DNA of 64,000 nt from Reinekea blandensis MED297 (GCF_000153185.1 NZ_CH724149.1:609661-673660); one strand, 5' to 3'; shown: positions 1 through 9,997, counted from the first letter of the stretch. Notes: generated from the letters alone by a model not told the origin. Program-made: numbers and translations.

Positions 1-2001
1 TGTTCGACCACGGCCTATGCGGAAGAGTTGCTGAACGAGCTGGACAATCTTGAAGGTTGGCCGGATGAAGTTAAAGCCATGCAGCGCAACTGGATTGGAA
101 AATCTCGCGGCGTCACCCTTAAGTTTGGGGTTAAAGGTTCTGATGAAACGGTTGAGGTTTATACGACCCGACCGGATACGCTGATGGGCGTGACCTACCT
201 GGCGGTTGCGGCCGGGCATCCTCTGGCGGCGAAAGCCGCTGAGAACAGTGCGGAACTGTCAGATTTTATTGCAGACTGTGCTCGTTCGACGACGTCCGAA
301 GCCGATATGGCTACGATGGAGAAGAAAGGCTGTGCAACGGGCCTGTATGCGGTACACCCATTAACGGGTGAGGAAGTCCCGGTATGGGCGGCGAATTTTG
401 TCTTGATGGACTATGGCACCGGCGCGGTGATGTCTGTTCCCGGGCATGATCAACGTGATTGGGAATTTGCCCATAAATACGGTTTGGACATCCGTCAGGT
501 GATTGAACCAACGGATGAACAAGGCGAGTGTGACCTGAGCAAAGCCGCTTACACTGAAAAAGGCCGCCTGGTTAACTCCGGTGAGTTTACCGGTCTGACC
601 TTCGAAGCTGCCTTCGATGCTATTGCAGATGCTTTGAAATCAAAAGGTTGCGGGGAAGTGACCACTAACTATCGTTTACGTGATTGGGGCGTCAGCCGTC
701 AACGCTATTGGGGGACTCCGGTTCCTGTTGTGTTTGTTGATGGTGAAGCGAAACCGGCCGATCAGTTTCCGGTAGAACTGCCCTACGATGTCACCTTCGA
801 TGGCATGAACTCCCCCCTGAAAGGGAACCCGGAGTTCGAAAACACGACCTGGCAGGGGCAACCGGCGAAACGTGAGACGGATACCTTTGACACCTTCATG
901 GAGTCAAGCTGGTATTACGCACGTTACTGCACACCGCAGTATGATGAGGGCATGCTGGAACCCGAAGAGGCCAACTACTGGCTGCCGGTCGATCAGTACA
1001 TCGGTGGTATCGAGCACGCGACGATGCACCTGATGTACGCTCGGTTTTTCCACAAAGCCATGCGTGATGAAGGCCTGGTGACTTCTGATGAGCCGTTCAC
1101 TAACTTGCTGTGCCAAGGCATGGTATTGGCCGAAACGTGGTTTAAGCTGGACGGGCACACCAAAGTGTGGGTGTCTCCCGAGGACGTCACGGTCGAAAAA
1201 GACGATCAGGGCCGGATTATCGCGGGTGTACAGACATCGACTGGTGAGCCGGTGACTTATGCCGGCATGGCAAAAATGTCCAAATCGAAATTGAACGGCA
1301 AAGATCCGCAAAAAGCGATTGACCAGTATGGGGCGGATACCGTGCGGCTGTTTTCGATGTTTGCAGCACCGCCGGAACAGACGCTTGAATGGACCGAGTC
1401 CGGTGTTCAGGGCGCCAGAAAGTTCCTTGAGCGACTGTGGCGTGCCGTACAGGATTTGCAAGCGAAAGGCCCGGTTGCAGAACTGAACACGTCCAACTTA
1501 TCAGAAGCCGCGAAAGCCCTGCGTTTGAAAACGCATGAGACGATTCAGGGTGTATCCATCGATTTTGGTGAAAGAAAAACGTTTAACACCGCCATCGCGA
1601 AAATCATGGAACTGCTCAATGCCGTCAACCGCTTTGAAGATGAATCTGAACAGGCGGGCGCGGTGATACAGGAAGCGCTTACTTCTGCTGTCCTGATGCT
1701 GTCGCCAATCGCTCCGCACATTACTCAAGAGATCTGGACCCAGATGGGGCATGACGGTTTGATTCTGGATGCCGAATGGCCTGTGGTCGATGAGTCGGCG
1801 TTGGTTAAGGACACATTGCTGTACGTTGTGCAGGTAAACGGTAAAGTGCGTGCCAAGTTAGATGTCCCGGCAAATGCCGACAAAGCGGACGTCGAGGCGA
1901 TGGCGCTGGCTGATGAACGGGTGACTAAGTTTACCGACGGCAACACCATTCGTAAGGTGATTGTGGTTCCGAACAAACTGGTCAATATCGTTGCTAACTG
2001 A
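1..2001 (+). CDS. leuS: Leucyl-tRNA synthetase, 3' part
   Basis: Charges tRNA-Leu with leucine in the cytoplasm. The reading frame is open from base 1, so the gene starts upstream and only the last 666 codons are here; the class I HIGH motif is not in the window. Visible are the CP1 editing domain (TTRPDTLMG, then [15 protein letters not shown] with its conserved Asp), the KMSKS ATP-binding loop at 1273-1287 and the C-terminal anticodon-binding part ending [13 protein letters not shown]. It is followed by holA after only 78 bp. In many Gammaproteobacteria lptE lies in this gap; it is absent here. Identity is very secure. Confidence 0.97.
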   Translation, partial: CSTTAYAEELLNELDNLEGWPDEVKAMQRNWIGKSRGVTLKFGVKGSDETVEVYTTRPDTLMGVTYLAVAAGHPLAAKAAENSAELSDFIADCARSTTSEADMATMEKKGCATGLYAVHPLTGEEVPVWAANFVLMDYGTGAVMSVPGHDQRDWEFAHKYGLDIRQVIEPTDEQGECDLSKAAYTEKGRLVNSGEFTGLTFEAAFDAIADALKSKGCGEVTTNYRLRDWGVSRQRYWGTPVPVVFVDGEAKPADQFPVELPYDVTFDGMNSPLKGNPEFENTTWQGQPAKRETDTFDTFMESSWYYARYCTPQYDEGMLEPEEANYWLPVDQYIGGIEHATMHLMYARFFHKAMRDEGLVTSDEPFTNLLCQGMVLAETWFKLDGHTKVWVSPEDVTVEKDDQGRIIAGVQTSTGEPVTYAGMAKMSKSKLNGKDPQKAIDQYGADTVRLFSMFAAPPEQTLEWTESGVQGARKFLERLWRAVQDLQAKGPVAELNTSNLSEAAKALRLKTHETIQGVSIDFGERKTFNTAIAKIMELLNAVNRFEDESEQAGAVIQEALTSAVLMLSPIAPHITQEIWTQMGHDGLILDAEWPVVDESALVKDTLLYVVQVNGKVRAKLDVPANADKADVEAMALADERVTKFTDGNTIRKVIVVPNKLVNIVAN

Positions 2002-2079
2002 TCTCCTGTCATAAGCATGACCGTCACTGCTGAGATGTGATCAGTATGTGGCGGTCGGCAACCATCGGGTACTCTCCGG

Positions 2080-3123
2080 ATGAAATTGAATCTGCAACAA
2101 CTGAATCAGAAACTGACATCGGAAGCGTTGCCGCCGGTGATCTGGCTCAGTGGTGATGAGCCTCTGCTATTGATTGAAGCTGGCGATGCCGTCCGCGCTT
2201 CGGCGACCGCGCAGGGCATCAGTGAACGCCGGGTGCTGGAAGTCGATGCCCGCTGGGATGGCGCGGATTTGATTGCGGCAAATCAGTCGATGAGCCTGTT
2301 TGGAGAACGCGAGCTGATAGAGTTGCGTTTGCAGGCGAAGTTGTCGGACAAGGGCCGCAAAGCGCTACTGGAATACGTGCACAGTGCCAACCCGGATAAC
2401 CTGTTGTTGATTGTCTCTGAGCGAATTGAAGCCGCGCAGAGCAAAGCCAAATGGTTTACTCAGGTTCAGGAGTCCGGCTGGTGGGTGCCGATATGGCCGA
2501 TTGAATACAGTCAGCTGCCCGGCTGGATTGCGCAACGCATTAAACAGGCGGGGCTGCAGGCCGAACCGGATGCGGTGTCGTTGTTGGCTGAACGAGTGGA
2601 TGGAAATCTGCTGGCGGCCAAGCAGGAAATCGATAAGCTGGCGCTGCTGGCAGAAGAGGGCGGTATCACCACAGAACTGATTCTCGCCAGCGTGTCTGAC
2701 AGCTCCCGCTACACGGTTTTTGATTTGTCTTCGTCCTTTTTACGCGGGGATCTGTCCCGTGCGCTGAAGGTTTTACACACGTTGGAGTCCGAAGGCACTG
2801 AGCCACCGGTAATTCTATGGCTCATCAGTCGCGAGCTGCGTTTGGTGTTGGAGTTAGCTGAAGCGCATGCCCGAGGGCAAGCCCTGAACGGGTTGTTCAA
2901 AAAGTTACGCATTTTCGAGAAGCGTCAAAGTGATTATCAACGTGCGGTACAACGAGCACCGGCCTCGCATTATCAGCAATGCCTGTTGGCCTGTTCAGGC
3001 GTTGATGCTTTGATCAAAGGGCAGGCAAAAGGCGATGTCTGGACGGCGCTCAGCGAGATGCTGGTGGCGATTGCGACCCCGGGTCTTCAGGCGTATCAAC
3101 TGGATGTGTCTCGACCGGGTTAG
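2080..3123 (+). CDS. holA: DNA polymerase III subunit delta
   Basis: The delta subunit is the wrench of the clamp loader that opens the beta clamp during replication. The 347-residue length matches the family (E. coli about 343). The N-terminal half has the expected LSGDEPLLLIEAGDAVR start of the AAA+-like fold, and the C-terminal half is helical (DLSSSFLRGDLSRAL, then RAVQRAPASHY). It follows leuS as in E. coli but without lptE between them. Its last 74 bp overlap the end of an opposite-strand nrtS-like gene. The ATG at 2080 is chosen because the family begins about ten residues before the LSGDEPLL segment; the Shine-Dalgarno sequence is weak. Confidence 0.93.
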   Translation: MKLNLQQLNQKLTSEALPPVIWLSGDEPLLLIEAGDAVRASATAQGISERRVLEVDARWDGADLIAANQSMSLFGERELIELRLQAKLSDKGRKALLEYVHSANPDNLLLIVSERIEAAQSKAKWFTQVQESGWWVPIWPIEYSQLPGWIAQRIKQAGLQAEPDAVSLLAERVDGNLLAAKQEIDKLALLAEEGGITTELILASVSDSSRYTVFDLSSSFLRGDLSRALKVLHTLESEGTEPPVILWLISRELRLVLELAEAHARGQALNGLFKKLRIFEKRQSDYQRAVQRAPASHYQQCLLACSGVDALIKGQAKGDVWTALSEMLVAIATPGLQAYQLDVSRPG

Positions 3124-3310
3124 CGACTCGGTTGGCCCGATAACTGTAGATAAAGACCGAAAACGGAACCAGATACGTCAGGAAGAGCGCTGGCCAGCGC
3201 AGACTTTCCTCACCGACCAATGCCGACCACTGATTGATAACGGTTAGCACGGAGCCAACGACCAGAGCGGTTTTAATACCTTTCAATATAACGTCTCTCG
3301 GCGCGATCAC
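3050..3310 (-). CDS. NrtS-like small membrane protein
   Basis: This 86-residue protein has two predicted membrane helices: IKTALVVGSVLTVINQWSAL near residues 11-31, and FLTYLVPFSVFIYSY near 43-57. The pattern (K-x-A-L-VVG, INQ, LTYLVP) resembles NrtS, a small nitrate/nitrite transport protein described from cyanobacteria and widespread in bacteria. Start is GTG at 3310; the ribosome-binding site is poor, so a later start is possible. The hydrophilic tail after residue 60 is encoded opposite the 3' end of holA (74 bp shared). The 5' end lies back to back with the MATE gene. The family call rests on motif memory; substrate here is unknown. Confidence 0.7.
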   Translation of the reverse strand: MIAPRDVILKGIKTALVVGSVLTVINQWSALVGEESLRWPALFLTYLVPFSVFIYSYRANRVANPVETHPVDTPEDPGSQSPPASR

Positions 3311-3326
3311 TTAACAGGAGCTCTTT

Positions 3327-4691
3327 TTGCAAAACGAATTATTGAGTCAGCCGATTCCGAACCTGGTTGTCAGAAAGTCGATTCCCATGGTGTTCGGTGT
3401 CCTGGCCATACTACTGTTTACTTTAGTTGATACCTGGTTTATTTCACTGTTAGGCACTGAGCCGCTGGCGGCCATGTCGTTCAGCTTTCCGGTCACCTTT
3501 ATTGTCTCCAGTATGGCCATGGGCATGGGCATCGGGCTTTCCGCTGTCGTGGGTCGGCTGTTGGGTGGTGGTGATCACGAGCAGGCGAAGCGCTTTACCA
3601 CCGATAGCCTGATACTCAGCACGATTCTGGTGCTGGTATTAGGTGTGGTCGGATTGCTGTTGATGGACCCTTTGTTTCGCCTGTTAGGCGCACCCGATTC
3701 CGTCCTTGTGCATATTCGGGCTTATATGGGCGTTTGGTTTTTAGTGATTCCGCTGTTGGTGATTCCGATGGTCGGTAACAGCGCCATCCGGGCCAGCGGG
3801 GATGTCAAAACCCCCAGTGTGGTCATGTTGATTTCCGGGCTGGTGAATGGGGTGCTCGACCCGATATTTATCTTCGTGCTGGATATGGGCGTTCGCGGCG
3901 CGGCACTGGCAACCGGTGTGAGTTGGCTGATCACCTTTGTCGTGGCGTTTCATGTTCTGAAAAACCGGTTGAACCTTTTAACACTCGAAAAGCCAGAGAA
4001 GTCTCTTTTGTTCATTCACTGGCGACAACTGATGTCCATTGGCATGCCGGCCGCGCTCGCGCAGATGTTGAATCCTATGGCCAACGCGATACAGGTTGCC
4101 ATCTTGGCCGGGTTTGGTGTGGCAGGCGTGGCGGCCTTTGGTGCCAGTAGCCGTATTGAAGCCATTTTTTTGGTCTTTATTATGGCTTTAGGGTCCGTCA
4201 TGCCAACGGTGTTGGGGCAGAATCTTGGGGCAGGCCAAAAGCAGCGTTCCGCTCGAACCATTAGCTTCACGATTCATCTGGTGATTGGTCTCTATTTGGC
4301 TATGTATGCCCTGATTTTCTTGCTTGCGCCCTATTTGGCAGGGTTGTTCACGGATGAAACTCAGGTTGCCGAGCTGGCGACGCTTTATCTGCGGATCATG
4401 CCGTTGAGTTATGCCTGGTTAGGCGTCGGTATTGTCGCTTCACAAATTCTGAATGTGTTGCATCGGCCGATGGCGTCGTTGTGGATGAATGTACTGCGTC
4501 TGTTTGGATTTCTGATCCCCTTTGCCTGGCTCGGTGGACAGTTATTTGGCACGCTTGGTGTTTTCTCGGGTGTCGCCTTAGCGCATACCGTCAGTGGTTT
4601 GCTGATATATGTCTACATTCTGAAAATCGCACGGGGAATCGATGAACCTTCCGTTAACGATCCTGGCGCAACCAGCGGTGGGCTGTCTTAA
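3327..4691 (+). CDS. MATE family efflux transporter
   Basis: An inner-membrane multidrug/toxin antiporter, usually driven by sodium or proton gradients. The 454 residues form about 12 hydrophobic segments in two similar halves. Typical MATE sequence is visible: VDTWFISLLGTEPLAAMSF near residue 30, the GMGIGLSAVVGRLLGGGD loop and, in the second half, GASSRIEAIFLVF and PTVLGQNLGAGQ. TTG start at 3327 is supported by AGGAG seven bases upstream. The 3' end runs 38 bp into the end of argP on the other strand. Substrate cannot be told from sequence. Confidence 0.9.
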   Translation: MQNELLSQPIPNLVVRKSIPMVFGVLAILLFTLVDTWFISLLGTEPLAAMSFSFPVTFIVSSMAMGMGIGLSAVVGRLLGGGDHEQAKRFTTDSLILSTILVLVLGVVGLLLMDPLFRLLGAPDSVLVHIRAYMGVWFLVIPLLVIPMVGNSAIRASGDVKTPSVVMLISGLVNGVLDPIFIFVLDMGVRGAALATGVSWLITFVVAFHVLKNRLNLLTLEKPEKSLLFIHWRQLMSIGMPAALAQMLNPMANAIQVAILAGFGVAGVAAFGASSRIEAIFLVFIMALGSVMPTVLGQNLGAGQKQRSARTISFTIHLVIGLYLAMYALIFLLAPYLAGLFTDETQVAELATLYLRIMPLSYAWLGVGIVASQILNVLHRPMASLWMNVLRLFGFLIPFAWLGGQLFGTLGVFSGVALAHTVSGLLIYVYILKIARGIDEPSVNDPGATSGGLS

Positions 4692-5526
4692 TCACGGATG
4701 CTCTCAGTTGTTTCATGGCCTGACCGGAAGAACGCCAGCTGTGCCAGTAGAGCGGCACATCGATAAAGGTCTCGGGCGCCAGATCAATCAGGCTGCCGAC
4801 CTGTACAGACAGTGCGGCCTGAATCTCGGGAATCATGCCGAACCCGCATCCGGAGGCGGCCAGTTGTACAAAACCTTCAGAGGATGGGCAGTGAACCAGA
4901 TTGATCGGTTCTGCTTGCCCCAACTGCTGCAGAAACCGATGCTGAAGCCGGTCGTCCCGGTTAAAGACAAGGCAGGGGGCCTGGTATAACCGATCAAACG
5001 ATTCCAGCAGGTGGTGACGCATCAGAAAGTCACGGCTGGCATAAGCCCGATATCTCATGGTACCCAAACGGTCGACGCGCCCGCCGTTGACCGCTTTGCC
5101 TTCTGCACACAAGCATGCCATCACTTCACCGCGCTTCATTAACTCGATACCGGCATCCTGATCGGCGGTGATCAGATCGACATCGATGTCTTCCGTTATA
5201 CGTCCGAGAGCTTCTGAAAACCAGGTGGCCAGACTGTCGTGATTAATGGCAATGCGAGCGTGGATCCGGGCATCCGTCTCCAGAGGCAGGTTGAGATCCG
5301 ACTCCAGATGCAGCACCGTTTCCAGGTGGGTGATCAGTCGCAGGCCAAGGGCGGTCGCTTGTGGTGGTGACTGGCGGAGAATCAGCGGTTGCCCGATGCG
5401 GCCTTCCAGCTGTTTGATGCGCTGAGAGATGGCCGACTGGCTCAAATGCAGCGCCTGAGCCGCCCGATCAAAACCCTGATGTTGAATGACCGCCGCAAGG
5501 GCGGTGAGTGCGCGATAGTCTAGCAT
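4654..5526 (-). CDS. argP: LysR-type regulator ArgP
   Basis: A LysR-family regulator of the ArgP (IciA) type, which in E. coli activates the arginine exporter gene argO in response to arginine and lysine. The 290-residue length fits (E. coli 297). Residues 1-60 hold the winged HTH (ALTALAAVIQHQGFDRAAQ, then LSQSAISQRIKQLE); the rest is the effector domain. It is transcribed away from argO, separated by 129 bp, which is the standard arrangement for this regulator-target pair. The 3' end overlaps the MATE gene tail to tail. Confidence 0.88.
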   Translation of the reverse strand: MLDYRALTALAAVIQHQGFDRAAQALHLSQSAISQRIKQLEGRIGQPLILRQSPPQATALGLRLITHLETVLHLESDLNLPLETDARIHARIAINHDSLATWFSEALGRITEDIDVDLITADQDAGIELMKRGEVMACLCAEGKAVNGGRVDRLGTMRYRAYASRDFLMRHHLLESFDRLYQAPCLVFNRDDRLQHRFLQQLGQAEPINLVHCPSSEGFVQLAASGCGFGMIPEIQAALSVQVGSLIDLAPETFIDVPLYWHSWRSSGQAMKQLRASVIKTAHRWLRQDR

Positions 5527-5655
5527 GGTGTTGTCGCTATTTCTTAAATCGAACCATTACATTATAAGAAAAATTAATTAATGAGAAATTTTATTAATTT
5601 GAATGATTATTGTCGACCGGATAAGCTGCGGCCAAATTCAGTATGAGATTAGACC
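5527..5655. promoter_or_regulatory. argP-argO divergent control region
   Basis: A 129-bp A+T-rich gap between divergent argP and argO. From about 5560 to 5605 it holds an imperfect inverted arrangement of AAAAATT/AAATTTT blocks that could include the LysR-type T-N11-A operator. No exact operator can be assigned by eye; the call rests mainly on the regulator-target arrangement. Confidence 0.55.
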
Positions 5656-6258
5656 ATGAGTGATTTTCTCACCGGCTATTCGGTCGCATTGGGGCTCATC
5701 GTTGCCATTGGTGCGCAAAACGCCTGGGTCCTGGGTATGAGTGTCCGGCGACAGCACCCTTGGGCCATCGCGGTTGTGTGTTTCACAGTTGATGCGCTGT
5801 TGATGGCCTTGGGTGTCCTGTCGGTCTCTCAGATTCAGCAGTGGGTGCCAGGACTGGTTCCGTGGATGACCTGGTTAGGGATCGCTATTCTGGTCTGGTT
5901 GTGTGTGTCGGCTTTATTGCGGGTGGTTCGTGGCAACAACGGCTTAAAAACCGTGTCGGAAGTTAAGATGTTGTCCCGTTGGCAAGCCGTGTTTGCCGCA
6001 CTGACCATTACCTTGTTGAACCCGCATGTATATCTCGACACCGTCGTGCTGGTTGGAAGTCTGGCGGTCACGGCAGAGCATCCGTGGGTGTTCTGGATGG
6101 GCGCCGCGCTGGCCTCAACCAGCTGGTTTAGTGCTTTAGCGGCGCTGGGACGACCGCTGAGCCGTTGGTTATCGTCCGTCCGGCGATGGCAGGTCTTTGA
6201 TGGTCTGATGGCTCTGATCATGGCTTGGGTCGCTCTGGCGCTGTATCAGAGCCTTTGA
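5656..6258 (+). CDS. argO: LysE/ArgO family amino-acid exporter
   Basis: A basic amino-acid exporter of the inner membrane, probably for L-arginine (ArgO) or lysine (LysE). The 200-residue length and about six hydrophobic segments fit the family. The signatures are clear: GLIVAIGAQNAWVLGMSVRR at the N-terminus and LNPHVYLDTVVLVGS in the middle. It is divergent from argP, its expected activator. The start ATG at 5656 gives the conserved N-terminus. Substrate choice between arginine and lysine is inferred from the ArgP neighbour. Confidence 0.9.
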   Translation: MSDFLTGYSVALGLIVAIGAQNAWVLGMSVRRQHPWAIAVVCFTVDALLMALGVLSVSQIQQWVPGLVPWMTWLGIAILVWLCVSALLRVVRGNNGLKTVSEVKMLSRWQAVFAALTITLLNPHVYLDTVVLVGSLAVTAEHPWVFWMGAALASTSWFSALAALGRPLSRWLSSVRRWQVFDGLMALIMAWVALALYQSL

Positions 6259-6352
6259 GGACAGACATAAATCAACCAGGCAGGCGATTACGTCTGTCGC
6301 GTCGACCGGCCTTGCCCTAATCTGATGCAAATTTTTTAAATAGGAACCCCCC

Positions 6353-8005
6353 ATGAGCTGGTGGAAAGAAGGCGTTGTATATCAGATTTATCCACGATCC
6401 TATGTCGACTCAACCGGCAATGGCGTCGGGGATCTGCGCGGTATCATCAGTCGATTGGATTACCTGACGGAGCTGGGCGTGAACATCGTCTGGCTGAACC
6501 CGATTTACGCATCACCAAACGACGACAATGGCTATGACATTTCCGATTACGAAGCCATTATGAGCGAGTTCGGAACGATGGCCGATTTTGATGAGCTGCT
6601 CGAAGGACTGCATCAGCGTGGTATTCGGCTGATTATGGATTTGGTGGTCAATCACAGCTCCGATGAACATCCCTGGTTTATCGAAAGCCGGAATCCGGAC
6701 AGTGCGTATCGGGACTACTACATCTGGCGAGATGGTAAAAGCGGGCGTGCGCCGAACAACTGGGTCAGTGTGTTTTCCGGCCCGGCTTGGGAATATGACC
6801 AAGCCTCCGATCAGTACTTCCTGCATTTATTTTCCAAGAAGCAGCCCGACTTGAACTGGGAAAACCCGGACCTTCGCCAGGATATATACGCCATGATGCG
6901 GCGCTGGTTCGAACGCGGCGTTGATGGGTTTCGAATGGACGTGATCAACATGATTTCGAAAAATCCGTCACTGCCGTCCGTTGGTGATGAATCGACACTC
7001 GCCTGGGGCGGAGAGCACTTCATGAATGGGCCCAGGTTTCATGAGTACATGCAGGAGATGCACCGTGAAGTGCTGGCCGATTTTGACTGCATGACTGTTG
7101 GCGAGTGCTTTGACCTGGATGTGAATGAGGGCCGGAAACTGGTCGGAGAAGATCGCAACGAACTCAGTATGGTTTTTCAGATGGAACACATGTCACTCGA
7201 CCATGGCAACGGAAAATGGGACGTGCAGCCGGACTGGTCGCGGGTCAGGTTGAAAGAGATTCTGAACCGTTGGATCGATGGGCTGGACGGTGTGGGCTGG
7301 AACAGTCAGTTCTGGATGAATCATGATCAGCCACGGGCGGTCAGCCGGTTTGGTAATGATGCAGACTATCGGGTTGAGTCGGCCAAAGCCCTCGCCGCCG
7401 TAACGTTGACACTGCCTGGCACACCTTACATCTACATGGGGGAAGAAATCGGTATGACCAATGTGGCCTATCCGATTGAGGACTACCGGGATCTTGAAAT
7501 TCACAATTGGTACAACGAGCAAGTGGCTGCAGGACAGAATCCGGAAGCTCTGCTGGCCTCGGTGCATCGAATGGGAAGGGACAACGCCCGTACTCCGATG
7601 CAGTGGGATGCCTCGACCCATGCCGGGTTTACCAGCGGCACGCCCTGGTTAAAGGTGAACCCGAATTATCCGGACATCAATGTAGCCGCAGATCGAGCCA
7701 ATCCGGATGGTATCTGGCACTGGTATCGGGATCTTATTGCTTTACGTAAAGCCCGGAAAACGTTGGTTTATGGTCGATACGAACCTTACATGATCGATTC
7801 GGAACAGCTGTTTGCATTCCGTCGGCAAGATCAGCAGGGGGATTTTCTGGTGCTGATTAATCTCAGTGATGAGCGTGCAATAACCCGGTTACCGGAATCA
7901 GTCACGGAACTCGCCTGGCAGGTTGTGAAGAACAACTATCCAGGTCATGATCGGATTGACGCACTGAAGCCCTGGCAGGCACTCATTTTGGAGCTCACTG
8001 ATTGA
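6353..8005 (+). CDS. GH13 alpha-glucosidase (oligo-1,6-glucosidase type)
   Basis: A cytoplasmic glycoside hydrolase of family 13 with no signal peptide. It probably hydrolyses alpha-glucosidic bonds in short oligosaccharides or disaccharides (isomaltose, sucrose or trehalose type). The 550 residues carry all the family regions: DLVVNHSSDEH, GFRMDVINMI with nucleophile Asp196, GECF with acid/base Glu251 and NHDQPR with Asp325. The opening WWKEGVVYQIYPRSYVD is typical of the oligo-1,6-glucosidase/TreC group; TreC (trehalose-6-phosphate) cannot be excluded. AGGA precedes the ATG. Its stop overlaps the start of the next gene by 4 bp, so the two are coupled. No sugar transporter is adjacent. Confidence 0.88.
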   Translation: MSWWKEGVVYQIYPRSYVDSTGNGVGDLRGIISRLDYLTELGVNIVWLNPIYASPNDDNGYDISDYEAIMSEFGTMADFDELLEGLHQRGIRLIMDLVVNHSSDEHPWFIESRNPDSAYRDYYIWRDGKSGRAPNNWVSVFSGPAWEYDQASDQYFLHLFSKKQPDLNWENPDLRQDIYAMMRRWFERGVDGFRMDVINMISKNPSLPSVGDESTLAWGGEHFMNGPRFHEYMQEMHREVLADFDCMTVGECFDLDVNEGRKLVGEDRNELSMVFQMEHMSLDHGNGKWDVQPDWSRVRLKEILNRWIDGLDGVGWNSQFWMNHDQPRAVSRFGNDADYRVESAKALAAVTLTLPGTPYIYMGEEIGMTNVAYPIEDYRDLEIHNWYNEQVAAGQNPEALLASVHRMGRDNARTPMQWDASTHAGFTSGTPWLKVNPNYPDINVAADRANPDGIWHWYRDLIALRKARKTLVYGRYEPYMIDSEQLFAFRRQDQQGDFLVLINLSDERAITRLPESVTELAWQVVKNNYPGHDRIDALKPWQALILELTD

Positions 8006-8553
8006 CCGATTCAACACGCACTAACTTACAGCTGATGCAGGACGGAGATTGGTTTGACGCTGTGGACCCGATCATCCTGGCGCAGAAGCAGCATGTTCGT
8101 CAGGTGGTCGCTCAGTTCAACCGGTCACCGTCGCGTGGGCACCTGAAGCAGGTGCTTGCACTGTTGGGCCGCGTTGGGACCGGATGCCGTATCGAAGGTG
8201 GGTTGCATCTCGATATGGCGCAGCAGATTTATCTGGGCAAGGATGTCTACATCAATGCGGGCTGTGTGTTGTTGGATGCGGGCGTGATTGAGATCGGTGA
8301 TCACGTCCTATTGGGACCGGGTGTGCACATCTATGCGGTTGAGCATCCTAAAGACCCGGACCAGCGTCGGGCCGGATGGATGCGTGGCCGACCGGTCCGG
8401 ATCGGCGCTAACAGCTGGATAGGCGGTGGAGCGTTCATCTTGCCCGGGGTCACCATCGGCCGGGATGCCATCATCGGTGCCGGCAGTGTGGTCACGCGGG
8501 ATGTGGCCGATGGTGGCGAAGTAGCCGGAAACCCGGCACGCTCTATTCGCTGA
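8002..8553 (+). CDS. Hexapeptide-repeat sugar O-acetyltransferase
   Basis: An acetyl-CoA-dependent acetyltransferase of the maltose/galactoside O-acetyltransferase type (left-handed beta helix). The 183 residues show the N-terminal helical cap (DGDWFDAVDPIILAQKQHV) and hexapeptide repeats from about residue 70 to the end. These include the catalytic-His region YAVEHPKDPDQRRAG and the C-terminal VVTRDVADGGEVAGNPARSIR. TTG start at 8002 overlaps the glucosidase stop (ATTGA), so the pair is translationally coupled, implying acetylation of a maltose-like sugar from the same pathway. The end meets gabD tail to tail with an 11-bp overlap. Confidence 0.85.
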   Translation: MTDSTRTNLQLMQDGDWFDAVDPIILAQKQHVRQVVAQFNRSPSRGHLKQVLALLGRVGTGCRIEGGLHLDMAQQIYLGKDVYINAGCVLLDAGVIEIGDHVLLGPGVHIYAVEHPKDPDQRRAGWMRGRPVRIGANSWIGGGAFILPGVTIGRDAIIGAGSVVTRDVADGGEVAGNPARSIR

Positions 8554-9997
8554 GACCGCCAATGCACAGGTATTTAGTCTCCAGATACTCATCAATACCC
8601 AGATGACTGCCTTCCCGACCTAAGCCAGACTCTTTGATCCCGCCAAACGGCGCGGTTTCGGTGGACAGAATGCCTTCGTTAACACCGACCATGCCGTATT
8701 CTAGACCTTCTGCAACCCGAATCGATCTCGATAAGCTTTCTGTATAAAAGTAAGCGGCAAGCCCGAAAGGCGTATCATTAGCCAGCGCAATGCCTTCAGC
8801 TTCGTCTTTGAAGACCATAATCGGTGAAACCGGACCGAATATTTCTTCGTTAACCAGACGCATGTCACCGGTAACGTCTGTCAGGACCGTGGGTTGGTAG
8901 TAGAGTCCGCCGAGGGCGTGTGGGCCGCCTCCGGTGAGTACCGTCGCCCCCTTATCCACGGCATCGTTGACCAGTGCCTGTACCTTGTCGAACCCGGCCT
9001 GATTGATTAACGGACCCTGCGCTGTATCCGGTTCCAGTCCCGGCCCGACTTTTAAACCGCGGGTGGCTTCCGCCAGCGCCTTGGCAAACGCCTCGGCGAC
9101 ACCGGCTTGAACCAGAAAACGGTTGGCACAGACGCAAGTCTGACCGGTATTACGATATTTTGAGGCCATGGCGCCAGCGACAGCTTTATCAATGTCGGCA
9201 TCATCAAATACCAGGAAGGGCGCGTTGCCACCGAGTTCCATTGAGGTTCGTTTGACGGTTCCGGCGGCCTGAGCCAGTAATTGTTTGCCAACCGCAGTTG
9301 AGCCGGTAAACGATAGTTTTCGCACCAGCGGATGCGTTGAAAGCACTTCACCCACCTCTTTACCCTGAGACGCCGTGATGACATTAAAGATGCCTGCGGG
9401 TAATCCGGCTTCTTGGGCGAGCCGCGCGAGTGCCAACGCGGACAGCGGGGTGCCTTCGGCCGGTTTAATAACGATGGTGCAGCCAGCCGCCAGTGCGGGG
9501 GCGCATTTTCGGGTAATCATCGCTAAAGGAAAGTTCCATGGGGTAATGGCGGTGCACACGCCGACGGGTTGTTTAATCACCTGAATACGGCGGTCTTTAG
9601 ACGGTGCCGGAATGGTATCTCCGCGAACCCGTTTGGCTTCTTCGGCAAACCACTCAATGAACGATGCAGCGTACTGCACTTCGCCCCGGGATTCTGCAAT
9701 GGGTTTACCGCACTCGAGAGTCATCAGTTCGGCGAGCGCATCCTGATGTTCGAGAATGAGGTTGTACCATTGACGTAACAGATTGGCTCGGCTCTTGGCC
9801 GGTTGTTGCTGCCAATCGTTCAGCGCCTGATGCGCCGCGAGAATGGCAGACTCTGCATCAGCAGCGGTGCAATCCGGTACCTTGGTCAGCGGTTGCAGAT
9901 CGGCCGGATTAATCACCGAAAAGGTTTGGTTAGACTCGGAGGCTTGCCAGTCGCCGTTAATGAAACACTGACTGAAGGTGTTTGCTGCAAAGGACAT
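8543..9997 (-). CDS. gabD: Succinate-semialdehyde dehydrogenase (NADP+)
   Basis: Oxidises succinate semialdehyde to succinate, the last step of GABA breakdown. The 484-residue length matches GabD (E. coli 482). Catalytic elements are present: MELGGNAPF with the general-base Glu, GQTCVCANRF with the nucleophilic Cys, the cofactor loop FTGSTAVGKQL and the C-terminal PFGGIKESGLGREGS. It stands alone, with no gabT or transporter next to it. Other medium-chain semialdehyde substrates are possible, but the sequence is strongly GabD-like. Confidence 0.9.
   Translation of the reverse strand: MSFAANTFSQCFINGDWQASESNQTFSVINPADLQPLTKVPDCTAADAESAILAAHQALNDWQQQPAKSRANLLRQWYNLILEHQDALAELMTLECGKPIAESRGEVQYAASFIEWFAEEAKRVRGDTIPAPSKDRRIQVIKQPVGVCTAITPWNFPLAMITRKCAPALAAGCTIVIKPAEGTPLSALALARLAQEAGLPAGIFNVITASQGKEVGEVLSTHPLVRKLSFTGSTAVGKQLLAQAAGTVKRTSMELGGNAPFLVFDDADIDKAVAGAMASKYRNTGQTCVCANRFLVQAGVAEAFAKALAEATRGLKVGPGLEPDTAQGPLINQAGFDKVQALVNDAVDKGATVLTGGGPHALGGLYYQPTVLTDVTGDMRLVNEEIFGPVSPIMVFKDEAEGIALANDTPFGLAAYFYTESLSRSIRVAEGLEYGMVGVNEGILSTETAPFGGIKESGLGREGSHLGIDEYLETKYLCIGGLSE

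Noticed and set aside
4642-4989. 115-codon plus-strand frame overlapping the argP end
   Set aside because: Antisense shadow of argP; starts inside the MATE gene.
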